Assembly: GCA_016867965.1 (NCBI GenBank)
Contig: VGIH01000006.1
Location: 1-35,848, forward strand
DNA: 35,848 nt
From: Betaproteobacteria bacterium
GTDB lineage: Bacteria > Pseudomonadota > Gammaproteobacteria > Burkholderiales > Burkholderiaceae
Direction of reading: 5' to 3'
In this document: positions 9,334-17,419 of the stretch, in pieces
Position numbering within the stretch: the stretch's first letter is position 1
How the letters are laid out: each line of letters begins with the position of its first letter
The notes under the pieces: model-generated
Told to the model about the DNA's origin: nothing
The model's database searches: none
What the model saw: the letters and a program-made list of their open reading frames with translations, nothing else
Translations under genes and position numbers: made by a program

Positions 9334-10257
9334 ATGGCGCAACGAATTGATGGGGTAGTTTTGCTTGATAAGCCCAATGGAATGAGCTCGCAAAGTGCGG
9401 TGACTGCAGTCAAGCGCTATTTTCAGGCAGAAAAGGCTGGTCATACAGGCACCTTAGACCCGATGGCGACTGGTTTATTGCCTATTTGTTTGGGTGAGGC
9501 CACCAAATACTCACAAGATCTTTTAGATGCGGATAAGACCTATATCGCAACCGTGCGATTTGGGATCGAAACCGACACTGGCGATGCCGAAGGTCAAGTG
9601 TTAACCGAGCGATCGACTGCTGAAGTAGCAGATGATTTGATGGCCAAAACATTATTAGAAGCAATCTTGCCGACATTTATGGGTGAAATTGAGCAGATTC
9701 CACCGATGTACTCCGCATTAAAACGAGATGGCAAACCTCTTTATGAATACGCGCGCTCGGGTGTGGAGATTGAACGTGAGCCCCGAAGAATTACCATTTA
9801 CTCGATTCGTATAGTCGCTATTCATTGGCCGCATGTAGAGATCGAAGTCCATTGCAGTAAGGGAACGTATATCCGAGTCTTGGCGCAAGATATTGGCAAT
9901 TCACTAGGCTGTGGTGCGCATTTGAGTGCATTGCGACGTACCAAGGTTGGCCACCTCAGTCTCGAGCAGGGCTGTACCCTGGAGACCCTTGAAAATACCC
10001 CTAAGGTATTACTTCCAGTGGATGCACTATTGCAAACTCTACCTGAGTTGACGGTGGATGACCAACAGGCCAAACGCCTGGAAATGGGTCAGCGCGTACC
10101 ATGCGCAATCAATCGTGCTAGCCAGTGGGCAAATTCTTTATTTCGGATTTATCGCAGCCAAGCTTTACCGCAAAACTTTATTGGAACGGCAGATTGGCGC
10201 AGCGGGGTGTTACACCCCCGTCGGTTTATCGCCCAACGGCTTCTGAACCAAAACTAA
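9334..10257 (+). CDS. truB: tRNA pseudouridine-55 synthase TruB
   Basis: 307 residues from ATG 9334; a GTG directly before it at 9331 could also serve. TruB makes the conserved pseudouridine 55 in the T-arm of tRNAs. The catalytic motif is GHTGTLDPMATG with Asp42. Further family segments are PPMYSALKRDGKPLYEYARSG and CSKGTYIRVLAQDIG. The C-terminal part (about 240-307) is a degenerate PUA-like region. No clear ribosome-binding site is seen, so translation may be coupled to rbfA, whose stop lies just upstream. Confidence 0.95.
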   Translation: MAQRIDGVVLLDKPNGMSSQSAVTAVKRYFQAEKAGHTGTLDPMATGLLPICLGEATKYSQDLLDADKTYIATVRFGIETDTGDAEGQVLTERSTAEVADDLMAKTLLEAILPTFMGEIEQIPPMYSALKRDGKPLYEYARSGVEIEREPRRITIYSIRIVAIHWPHVEIEVHCSKGTYIRVLAQDIGNSLGCGAHLSALRRTKVGHLSLEQGCTLETLENTPKVLLPVDALLQTLPELTVDDQQAKRLEMGQRVPCAINRASQWANSLFRIYRSQALPQNFIGTADWRSGVLHPRRFIAQRLLNQN

Positions 10258-10280
10258 TTTATCTTTTTGTAAAGCAACTC

Positions 10281-12104
10281 ATGACAAAACGCGCACTTCG
10301 TAATATCGCCATCATCGCCCACGTTGACCATGGCAAAACGACTCTTGTTGATCAACTTTTACGGCAGTCCGGAACTTTTCGCTCCAACGAAAAAATCTCT
10401 GAGCGCATTATGGATTCCAATGATCTCGAGAAAGAGCGTGGTATCACCATCTTGGCTAAAAACTGCGCGGTGGAGTATGAGGGTACGCACATTAATATTG
10501 TTGATACCCCGGGTCACGCTGATTTTGGTGGCGAGGTTGAGCGCGTTCTTTCAATGGTCGATGGCGTATTGCTGTTGGTAGATGCAGTTGAAGGCCCGAT
10601 GCCCCAAACACGTTTTGTAACCAAGAAAGCGCTTGCCTTGGGTTTAAAGCCCATCGTTGTGATCAATAAAGTGGATCGTCCCGGAGCCTGTTGTGATTAT
10701 GTGATTAATGCAACCTTTGAGCTTTTTGATAAATTGGGCGCAACCGAGGAGCAGTTGGACTTCCCAGTAATCTATGCTTCTGGCTTAAATGGCTATGCAG
10801 GTACTGATGAGAATGTGCGCTCTGGCGATATGCGCCCACTGTTTAATGCAGTACTAACGCATGTGCCGGTGCGCGATGATGAAATCAATGCCCCGTTGCA
10901 GTTGCAGATTTCATCAATTGATTACAGCAACTATGTCGGCAAAATTGGTGTGGGCCGGATTCGGCGCGGCAAAATTAAACCCGGTACTGATGTGGTGTGT
11001 GTTAATGGACCGGATGGAACCCCCTTTAAGGGCCGTATTAATCAAGTACTAAAGTTCAAAGGGCTCGAGCGCGAAGTGGTTGATGAGGCCATTGCCGGCG
11101 ATATTGTCTTAGTGAATGGCATTGAAGATTTAGCAATTGGTACCACGATCTGTGCACCCGATCAGGTTGATGCTTTACCGATGCTCAAGATCGATGAACC
11201 AACTCTCACCATGAACTTCATGGTAAACACAAGTCCTCTTGCCGGGCGTGAGGGCAAGTTTGTTACTAGCCGACAAATTCGGGAGCGTTTAGATCGTGAG
11301 CTTAAATCCAATATGGCATTGCGGGTCCGCGATACCGATGACGACACCATCTTTGAGGTATCAGGTCGGGGCGAGCTCCACCTCACCATTTTGGTTGAGA
11401 ACATGCGACGTGAAGGGTATGAGTTAGCTGTATCACGACCCCGTGTGGTGTTTCATGAGGAAGATGGCGTGAAATTAGAGCCCTACGAGAACCTCACGGT
11501 GGATGTTGAGGATGCGACGCAGGGCGGGGTCATGGAAGAGTTGGGTAAGCGCAAAGCTGAACTGCTGGATATGGTGAGCGATGGTAAGGGCCGTACCCGT
11601 CTTGAGTATCGGGTTCCAGCCCGAGGTTTAATTGGATTTCAGGGTGAGTTTATGACCCTCACCCGTGGTAACGGACTCATGAGCCATAACTTTGATTCCT
11701 ATGGTCCTGTAAAAGAGGGTATCTTGGGTGAGCGCCACAATGGTGTATTGATTAGCCAGGATGATGGTGACGCGGTTGCTTATGCACTATGGAAACTGCA
11801 AGATCGTGGCCGCATGTTTGTATCCCCTGGCGATCCTCTCTACGAAGGCATGATTATTGGGATTCATAGTCGTGACAATGATTTAGTGGTGAATCCCATC
11901 AAAGGAAAGCAACTCACCAACGTACGGGCCTCTGGTACGGATGAAGCGGTGCGCCTCGTACCACCGGTACAACTCACCTTGGAATATGCCGTGGAATTCA
12001 TTGCCGATGACGAGTTGGTTGAGGTGACCCCCAAGAGCATCCGCTTACGTAAGCGCTTTCTGAAAGAGCATGAGCGTAAGAAGGCCTCGCGCGAGGAAGT
12101 GTAA
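10281..12104 (+). CDS. typA: Ribosome-associated GTPase TypA/BipA
   Basis: 607 residues from ATG 10281. TypA/BipA is an EF-G-like GTPase that associates with ribosomes and influences 50S assembly and growth under stress or cold. Its G motifs are [10 protein letters not shown] (13-22), [16 protein letters not shown] and [11 protein letters not shown]-like domains II, III and V follow ([22 protein letters not shown] is typical), with the TypA-specific C-terminal domain at the end. An open frame extends upstream to 10125 but overlaps truB and adds an unrelated N-terminus, so it is not used. It follows truB by 23 bases and may be co-transcribed. Confidence 0.96.
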   Translation: MTKRALRNIAIIAHVDHGKTTLVDQLLRQSGTFRSNEKISERIMDSNDLEKERGITILAKNCAVEYEGTHINIVDTPGHADFGGEVERVLSMVDGVLLLVDAVEGPMPQTRFVTKKALALGLKPIVVINKVDRPGACCDYVINATFELFDKLGATEEQLDFPVIYASGLNGYAGTDENVRSGDMRPLFNAVLTHVPVRDDEINAPLQLQISSIDYSNYVGKIGVGRIRRGKIKPGTDVVCVNGPDGTPFKGRINQVLKFKGLEREVVDEAIAGDIVLVNGIEDLAIGTTICAPDQVDALPMLKIDEPTLTMNFMVNTSPLAGREGKFVTSRQIRERLDRELKSNMALRVRDTDDDTIFEVSGRGELHLTILVENMRREGYELAVSRPRVVFHEEDGVKLEPYENLTVDVEDATQGGVMEELGKRKAELLDMVSDGKGRTRLEYRVPARGLIGFQGEFMTLTRGNGLMSHNFDSYGPVKEGILGERHNGVLISQDDGDAVAYALWKLQDRGRMFVSPGDPLYEGMIIGIHSRDNDLVVNPIKGKQLTNVRASGTDEAVRLVPPVQLTLEYAVEFIADDELVEVTPKSIRLRKRFLKEHERKKASREEV

Positions 12105-12125
12105 GCCTTTCATTCCCCTTTGGAA

Positions 12126-12149
12126 AAATGTAGTAACATTGCTACATTT
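12126..12149. promoter_or_regulatory. Inverted-repeat operator of the toxin-antitoxin pair
   Basis: AAATGTAG (12126-12133) and CTACATTT (12142-12149) are perfect inverted 8-mers separated by 8 bases, ending 20 bases before the antitoxin ATG. A promoter-like pair TTGGAA (12120-12125) and TACATT (12143-12148), spaced by 17, overlaps it. This is what one expects if the antitoxin, alone or with toxin, represses its own operon. Confidence 0.65.
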
Positions 12150-12169
12150 ACTGGATTGTGGGGAATGAA

Positions 12170-12421
12170 ATGCCAAAGACCTTATCAAGCCGCGAATTTA
12201 ATCAAGATACCAGCGGTGCCAAGAAGGCCTGTCAATCAGGCCCAGTCTTCATCACCGATCGAGGCAAGCCTTCGCACGTGCTGATGCGATACGAAGATTA
12301 CCAACGTGTGATTGGTCAACAAAAAACCATCCTTGATCTTGTGGGTATGCCTGGATTGGCTGAGATTGAATTTGAGCCTGCGAAAATAAAATGCTTTACG
12401 AAGCCAAGCGATCTTTCCTAA
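12170..12421 (+). CDS. Phd/YefM-family antitoxin
   Basis: 83 residues from ATG 12170, preceded by GGGGAATGA as ribosome-binding site. The N-terminal half (REFNQDTSGAKKACQSGPVFITDRGKPSHVLMRYEDYQRV) matches the Phd/YefM DNA-binding fold, which dimerises on palindromic operators. The C-terminal tail after about residue 50 would bind and neutralise the toxin. A perfect inverted repeat stands at the right place upstream. The stop overlaps the toxin start as TAATG, ensuring coupled translation. A GTG at 12158 would add four residues and is less likely. Confidence 0.88.
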   Translation: MPKTLSSREFNQDTSGAKKACQSGPVFITDRGKPSHVLMRYEDYQRVIGQQKTILDLVGMPGLAEIEFEPAKIKCFTKPSDLS

Positions 12422-12837
12422 TGTATCTTCTCGACACCAATGTCATCTTGGAGCTCAGAAAAGCCGGTACTTCCAAAATGAATCCACAGGTTCATGATTG
12501 GGCACAATCAATTGACCCAACCCGTTTATTTCTCTCAGTGATTAGCATTCTAGAGATCGAACAAGGCATTCTGTCCGTAATGCGCCGAGATAAAAAGCAG
12601 GGCCAGTTATTAAAAAAATGGCTGATGCAAATGATTCTCCCGGTATTTGCTGATCGGATTATTCCAATCGATGTTCCAATTGCATTGCGTTGTGCAGATC
12701 TCCATGTTCCTAATCCATCTTCTGAGCGGGATGCCATGATTGCAGCGACAGCGATCGAGCACCGCTTGACTTTGGTGACGCGTAATACTGGTGATTTTGA
12801 TTCAACTAAATTGAAGTTGATCAATCCTTGGTACTGA
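12421..12837 (+). CDS. PIN-domain (VapC/FitB-type) ribonuclease toxin
   Basis: 138 residues from ATG 12421. PIN toxins are Mg-dependent endoribonucleases that cut tRNA or rRNA sites and stop translation when the antitoxin is lost. The acidic active-site set is present: Asp5 in YLLDTNVI, Glu45 in ISILEIEQG, Asp104 in SSERDAMIAATA and Asp125 in TRNTGDFD. It should therefore be active. An in-frame ATG at 12391 lies within the antitoxin gene and is not preferred. The pair sits between the housekeeping genes typA and dusA, and dusA begins only four bases after its stop, so dusA may be partly transcribed from the toxin-antitoxin promoter. The target RNA cannot be inferred. Confidence 0.88.
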   Translation: MYLLDTNVILELRKAGTSKMNPQVHDWAQSIDPTRLFLSVISILEIEQGILSVMRRDKKQGQLLKKWLMQMILPVFADRIIPIDVPIALRCADLHVPNPSSERDAMIAATAIEHRLTLVTRNTGDFDSTKLKLINPWY

Positions 12838-12841
12838 TTGC

Positions 12842-13927
12842 ATGAGCATCAAGCGTTTAGCTGTCGCTCCCATGATGGAGTGGACTGATCGCCATTGTCG
12901 ATCATTTCATCGAATGCTGACCAAGCGTGCTGTGCTGTATACCGAGATGGTGACTACAGGGGCGCTTTTGCATGGGGACCAGCCTCGTCATTTGGATTTT
13001 AGTCAGGAAGAGCACCCGATCGTTTTACAACTTGGCGGCAGCGATCCGGCTGAGCTCGCTCAATGTGCAGCACTTGCCCAACAATGGGGCTATGACGAGA
13101 TCGATCTCAACTGCGGTTGCCCCTCAGAGCGCGTGCAAAAGGGTGCATTCGGAGCGTGCTTGATGGCCGAGCCTGAGCTCGTTGCCCAGTGTGTGAGTGT
13201 GATGCGTGCCGCCTGCGATCTACCAATTTCAGTGAAGCATCGCTTGGGTCTTGATCAAATGGATGCGGCCCAGTCGCCGCGCGACTATCAATTTGTATTG
13301 GATTTTGTACTGGCAGTCGCGGCCACAGGAGCAACCCAGGTAACGATTCATGCGCGTAATGCGGTCTTAAAAGGCTTATCCCCGAAAGAGAATCGGAGCA
13401 AACCACCTCTGCACTACGACGTTGCTAAGCAACTGCGTCGCGATGCTCAAAAGCAGTATCCAAATCTTCGTGTACTACTTAACGGTGGCCTAGAATCCAA
13501 TGAGCAGATTGCACAATATTGGAATGATTTTGGTGGTTTTATGATCGGCCGTGCTGCTTATCATTTTCCGGCGATGCTATTGGGCTGGGATGATCTAGTC
13601 GAAAGTGATGGTAATGCAGTAGGTTATCTCTTTAGTGAGGCGGACTGGCACCGGATTCAAATCGGTTTGGTTGAGTACAGTCAAGCATGGCTGGCCAAGT
13701 GCAATGCACATCGCAAAGACTTCTATTTGGGAGCGATTACTCGGCACATCATGGGTCTCGCTCACGGTCGTGCGGGATCTCGCCGTTGGCGTCAACGTTT
13801 ATCCGATCACCATGCCTTGGCACGGGTTAAAACACAGGATGCCATCGAAAACTTCTTTTTGGAGGCCAGTATGGAGTTGGGGGATTGGGCGCTATTTGAA
13901 CCCCTATCAATCGGTTCGAGAGCATAG
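12842..13927 (+). CDS. dusA: tRNA-dihydrouridine(20/20a) synthase DusA
   Basis: 361 residues. DusA is an FMN enzyme that uses NADPH to reduce uridines 20/20a in the D-loop of tRNAs. The opening VAPMMEWTDRHCRSFHRMLTKRAVLYTEMVTTGALLHGD is the DusA version of the family signature and separates it from DusB and DusC. The NCGCPSERVQKGAFGACLM segment holds the catalytic Cys (in GACLM). The FMN-phosphate region (LNGGLESNEQ, GFMIGRAAYHFP) and a helical C-terminal domain follow. It starts four bases after the PIN toxin stop. A tRNA gene lies 24 bases downstream. Confidence 0.95.
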   Translation: MSIKRLAVAPMMEWTDRHCRSFHRMLTKRAVLYTEMVTTGALLHGDQPRHLDFSQEEHPIVLQLGGSDPAELAQCAALAQQWGYDEIDLNCGCPSERVQKGAFGACLMAEPELVAQCVSVMRAACDLPISVKHRLGLDQMDAAQSPRDYQFVLDFVLAVAATGATQVTIHARNAVLKGLSPKENRSKPPLHYDVAKQLRRDAQKQYPNLRVLLNGGLESNEQIAQYWNDFGGFMIGRAAYHFPAMLLGWDDLVESDGNAVGYLFSEADWHRIQIGLVEYSQAWLAKCNAHRKDFYLGAITRHIMGLAHGRAGSRRWRQRLSDHHALARVKTQDAIENFFLEASMELGDWALFEPLSIGSRA

Positions 13928-13931
13928 TCGT

Positions 13932-13937
13932 TATAAT
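13932..13937 (+). promoter_or_regulatory. -10 box for tRNA-His
   Basis: A consensus TATAAT lies 14 bases before the encoded G-1 of tRNA-His. No good -35 is visible at 16-18 bases; that region lies inside the end of dusA. Confidence 0.5.
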
Positions 13938-13951
13938 ACTTATGTAGCAAT

Positions 13952-14028
13952 GGTGGACGTAGCTCAGTTGGTAGAGTCCCAGATTGTGATTCTGGTTGTC
14001 GCGGGTTCGAGTCCCGTCGTTCACCCCA
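13952..14028 (+). tRNA. tRNA-His (anticodon GTG)
   Basis: The acceptor stem GTGGACG (13953-13959) pairs with CGTTCAC (14018-14024) with one G-T pair. The extra 5' G (13952) opposite discriminator C (14025) is the hallmark of tRNA-His. The anticodon loop reads GATT-GTG-ATTC, the T-arm contains GGGTTCGAGTCCC, and CCA is encoded (14026-14028). The 3' end is five bases from the stop of a convergent minus-strand gene. Confidence 0.97.
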
Positions 14029-14033
14029 TTTAG

Positions 14034-14453
14034 CTACTGACTAGGCCTTACGTCAATCACTTCGATAATCGCTGTATTGCGATCTGCCTCCCCGATTATT
14101 CGTTCACTGCGGTCTTGAACGGTCGGTATCACAATTTCTTCACAAATTGGTTTAGAACTAAAGACGTTAAAGAAACTGCAATCTTTTTTGGTTACTGCAG
14201 ATGTGGCGTGTTCGAGGGGAGAGCGCCCTGTGGTGACTGTTGATGTAACACTTACCGCGGTCATGGGGCTTGCTGCTGCGGCAGATCCTGCAGCAGTACC
14301 CGCGCTACTTGCTGCTGCCATGATGGGTGCGGCGCAGCCTTGTAAACCTGAAATACTAAGAATACTAAGAAGTGCAATGAAAATGTAGAGAAGGGAGACC
14401 GACCCTTGATGGGTAGTTGAAGGCTTGATTGAACTAGTTAGGTCGATAGGCAA
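14034..14453 (-). CDS. Small Ala-rich lipoprotein of unknown function
   Basis: 139 residues if translation begins at TTG 14453, the only usual start codon ahead of the hydrophobic segment; GGAG lies nine bases upstream of it. That start is 20 bases inside the end of the preceding gene. Residues about 21-39 are hydrophobic and end in the lipobox-like L-Q-G-C (Cys40), so an outer- or inner-membrane lipoprotein is likely. An Ala/Ser-rich linker and a C-terminal part with two Cys (KKDCSFF, KPICEEIV) follow. I do not recognise the family. The open frame continues upstream to 14528, but that extension overlaps the adhesin-like gene. Confidence 0.55.
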   Translation of the reverse strand: MPIDLTSSIKPSTTHQGSVSLLYIFIALLSILSISGLQGCAAPIMAAASSAGTAAGSAAAASPMTAVSVTSTVTTGRSPLEHATSAVTKKDCSFFNVFSSKPICEEIVIPTVQDRSERIIGEADRNTAIIEVIDVRPSQ

Positions 14454-14838
14454 GGTTATAGACTCCAGTTGGCCAATCACCACTCGCGATTGCCTCAAAG
14501 CTGCTATCGGGTGTCTTGATGTCCTCAACCACCTTGCCAGTACCCCGTTTACCTGACATAAATTTAACCTCTAGTGGTCGGTATTGAACCTGTCCGCAGT
14601 GGTATTCATTTAGACCAATGATGGAGTTCACTGGTGATTTAGTTTTTGGCTCAACTCCCGGTTTCTTAAGATCGAGCATCGATAGAACTTGGACCTTATC
14701 GCCTGACTTCTTGATGCTGGATTTATCAATCAAAACGGTTATGAACTCATTGCTTCCCAGTTCATCCCAAGCGCCGAAGGCAAAACTGGAGCTTAGGGTG
14801 AAGATGCAAGTAATTAGAAGTTTAAGACGTGTTTTCAT
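14434..14838 (-). CDS. Surface-adhesin-E-like secreted protein
   Basis: 134 residues from ATG 14838. The N-terminus is a signal peptide (MKTRLKLLITCIF, cut near FAFG-A-W). The mature part starts with a Trp and carries the pattern of small betaproteobacterial surface-adhesin E-like proteins: VLIDKSSIKKSGDKVQVLSMLDLKKP, EYHCGQVQYRPLEV and a terminal Y-N-L-A-Y. Function within this family is poorly known. Two adjacent ATGs exist (14841 and 14838); the second is better spaced from AGGA. It follows the penicillin-acylase-like gene by about 45 bases and overlaps the next small lipoprotein gene, so the three are probably one transcript. Confidence 0.65.
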   Translation of the reverse strand: MKTRLKLLITCIFTLSSSFAFGAWDELGSNEFITVLIDKSSIKKSGDKVQVLSMLDLKKPGVEPKTKSPVNSIIGLNEYHCGQVQYRPLEVKFMSGKRGTGKVVEDIKTPDSSFEAIASGDWPTGVYNLAYRPN

Positions 14839-14885
14839 CATGATCCTGTACAGTTCTACTGATTGTAATGGGTCAACGCGACAAC

Positions 14886-17360
14886 TCAAAACGACTTAGC
14901 TTTTAAGACCAATTCACGCTGAACCTGCTTAGGCTTCATCGCCAATGGAATTAATTGATTCGTTGCCCATGAGGCGCTCAAATTGCGATAGCGATGACTT
15001 TGAACCCAACCCGACTGACCGGTAGGAAGCATAAAAGCCGATTGTTCTGGATCATTGAGGTCATAGATCGCCCTCAGACTTGGCGCATGATTAGCCTGGA
15101 ATGGCGCTTTTGGATTGTTCAGAACTGGACGACCCACATTGACCGTAAAGGCATCCCCTGGAAATGGAATGCTGACATTGAAGAACTCCGCTAAGAAGGG
15201 AATGTTTTTGAAGGGGCGATGTTCAGACACAGCGTGATGCGCTGTTCCCCAACGCCAATCAGTACTCGATTTTCCGTAGCGTTGGCTCAAATCATTGAGC
15301 GCTCGTTGCAGAGCCAGATTAGCGGCACCTTGGCAATTTTCTCGTTCTGCGGTAGTGTGCACATCGCACCAGGGGCTATTGGGATTAGTTGTTTGCTCAA
15401 TCAGAGCGGCCCTAAACGAGCGTCTGCCATATTCCTCAGTAAACGAATCACCTAAACGGGAGAACAGAATGCGCGTTAATTGATCAACCCAAGCATTAAA
15501 CACCAAAGCGGATACAGAATCCGTACTCATGGTTCCATTAAAACCATCGATGGCTGGCTGGATACTGGACTGCAGAGCATGACCTGAGCGCGCATTCTTA
15601 AATAAAGGCAAGAGTGCTTGCGCTCCAAGGGAGAGAACATCGCCTTGCATAGCCTGCATCGAGGTACGATCATGCTGATCTTTCTCCCCAATCATGGTTG
15701 CAATACGGTCATAACGAAAGGGCAAGTCCCAATCTCCGGTTAGTGGATTGGGATTGCTTGCAGAAATAATTTCCTGATTGGCGCTCGCTAGCCACTCAGC
15801 TGTTGGATTAAAAAAGCTGGGAAGTTGCTCAAATGGTATGTAGGCTGTCCAATCAAATTGGCGCTCCCATCCGAGAGCAGGAGCGACGCCATACAAGCCT
15901 TGATGCAATTGCCGGCGTGGCGCAACCCCAGCAACCTGCAAGGCAATATTACCTTGAACATCTGCAATCGCAACGGTTTGCATCGGAGCGTAATGATGAC
16001 GCAAAGCATTTTTGAAAGAGTCAATTGAGTCCGCCCGATTCATGAGGATTCCACCAAGCAAGGTTTGATTCTCAACATCCAAAGCAGTCCAGCGTAAGGC
16101 TAGCGCATACCGATTGGTATCAATCACCTTTTTGGCACGGACATGGCTATCGGAAATAATAGGACCATGGCGACTTTGTTTGACGACAAACCGCAAGGGC
16201 GGTTTATCTTTAATCTGAATAATCTCCTCGCGCGCCAAAAAGGAGATCGGACCTTCTGGGCCAATATATTGATTGGGATTGGTGGGATCAATTTTTTCCA
16301 GATAGAGATCTTGGACATCAGGTCCGGTATTGGTAAATCCCCAGGCAATTTTGTCGGTCCTTCCCAAAACAATCGCTGGAACACCTGGTAAGGTTGCCCC
16401 TATTACATTGAGTCCGGGAGCTTCGAGGTGCGCAAAGTACCAGGTCGATGGGGCGCTTAGACCCAAATGCGGATCGTTGGCGAGCAAGGGTTTGCCTGAA
16501 ATCGTTTTTTTGCCAGTTAGGACCCAATTGTTAGAGCCCAAGCCCTCTTGTTGATCACTTAGCCACCCTACAGTATCAGCATGTTTAAGTAAGTAAGGCT
16601 CTCTATCACGAGATGTTTGAACCTTGGACTGCGTGGGCCTAAAAACCTGATGTTCGCGATATAGCTCGGCAAAATCGATGTTGGAAACTGGATTAGTACC
16701 TGGATAGGGTGGCATCACCTGCCATATATCAGTCGTGCTGAGATATTGAGAAAGCTCTAAGCGAAATAATTCTTTTTGCCAGTTATCACCCAAATCTAAC
16801 GCCATCATTAAAGACCATGCAACACTATCTGCGGCAGACCAATAACCGGGCTTGGAACCAGTCAAAAAATACTCGATCGGTAAGGCCCAACCGAGTGATC
16901 GATTACCAGCATTGACACCATCGGCATAGGCTTGAACCAATTGCTTAATTTCTGCTGGATAGCGCTCAAACTGTTTCTCAGCCGCTTGTTTAATCCCTAG
17001 GGTACGAATAAAGCGATCAAGTGAGACGGTGCGCTCACCCAAAATCTCGGAGAGTCTCCCTGAAGCCAAGCGACGACTAATCTCCAGTTGCCAAGAGCGT
17101 TCAGTCGCATGCAAAAATCCTAAGGTGTAATACGCATCACGCTGGGATTTTGCCTTAACGTGCGGCACATCGTTCTCATCAAATTGAATCTGAACTGTTT
17201 GACCCAGACCGGCACTAATGATTATTCCAGAGAGATTTGATTTAGCACTTACCCAATAACTTACAGCAAGGATGACTAGGCAGATGAATAAAAGGATTAG
17301 TGCATAGATCAAGTAACGCAGGAACTTCATGAGACTGGACTTACGTTTTAAGGTTCTCAT
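14886..17360 (-). CDS. Penicillin acylase family protein (S45, Ntn hydrolase)
   Basis: 824 residues. S45 enzymes hydrolyse amide bonds of penicillins, acyl-homoserine lactones or related N-acyl compounds, and are made as a precursor that cuts itself. The autoprocessing site is visible: G-S-N-N-W with Ser276, which would become the N-terminal nucleophile of the beta chain. The alpha part is 1-275. A hydrophobic segment at about 13-36 is an uncleaved anchor or signal peptide, so the enzyme should face the periplasm. Other family parts are ANDPHLGLSAPSTWYFAHLEAPG, GVPAIVLGRTDKIAWGFTN and RHGPIISD. ATG 17330 (Met11) is an alternative start and leaves more room after the upstream terminator. The substrate is unknown; quorum-signal or amide degradation is speculative. 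Confidence 0.88.
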   Translation of the reverse strand: MRTLKRKSSLMKFLRYLIYALILLFICLVILAVSYWVSAKSNLSGIIISAGLGQTVQIQFDENDVPHVKAKSQRDAYYTLGFLHATERSWQLEISRRLASGRLSEILGERTVSLDRFIRTLGIKQAAEKQFERYPAEIKQLVQAYADGVNAGNRSLGWALPIEYFLTGSKPGYWSAADSVAWSLMMALDLGDNWQKELFRLELSQYLSTTDIWQVMPPYPGTNPVSNIDFAELYREHQVFRPTQSKVQTSRDREPYLLKHADTVGWLSDQQEGLGSNNWVLTGKKTISGKPLLANDPHLGLSAPSTWYFAHLEAPGLNVIGATLPGVPAIVLGRTDKIAWGFTNTGPDVQDLYLEKIDPTNPNQYIGPEGPISFLAREEIIQIKDKPPLRFVVKQSRHGPIISDSHVRAKKVIDTNRYALALRWTALDVENQTLLGGILMNRADSIDSFKNALRHHYAPMQTVAIADVQGNIALQVAGVAPRRQLHQGLYGVAPALGWERQFDWTAYIPFEQLPSFFNPTAEWLASANQEIISASNPNPLTGDWDLPFRYDRIATMIGEKDQHDRTSMQAMQGDVLSLGAQALLPLFKNARSGHALQSSIQPAIDGFNGTMSTDSVSALVFNAWVDQLTRILFSRLGDSFTEEYGRRSFRAALIEQTTNPNSPWCDVHTTAERENCQGAANLALQRALNDLSQRYGKSSTDWRWGTAHHAVSEHRPFKNIPFLAEFFNVSIPFPGDAFTVNVGRPVLNNPKAPFQANHAPSLRAIYDLNDPEQSAFMLPTGQSGWVQSHRYRNLSASWATNQLIPLAMKPKQVQRELVLKAKSF

Positions 17361-17378
17361 ATCAACAGCAAACGATTA

Positions 17379-17404
17379 CAAAAAAACCCCGCCGTAGCGG
17401 GGTT
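17379..17404 (-). terminator. Intrinsic terminator of the TRAP operon
   Basis: On the minus strand AACCCCGC and GCGGGGTT form a perfect 8-bp stem with a four-base loop, followed by seven Ts (complement of As at 17380-17386). It lies 16 bases after the dctM stop and only about 18 bases before the next gene's first ATG. Confidence 0.9.
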
Positions 17405-17419
17405 GACTGGTTTTAAACC

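Noticed and set aside
10125-10280. N-terminal extension of typA
   Set aside because: The extension is entirely within truB in another frame and unlike any TypA N-terminus. ATG 10281 gives the standard start.
13635-14033. Plus-strand frame across dusA and tRNA-His
   Set aside because: It overlaps dusA in another frame and continues through the tRNA; no family features.
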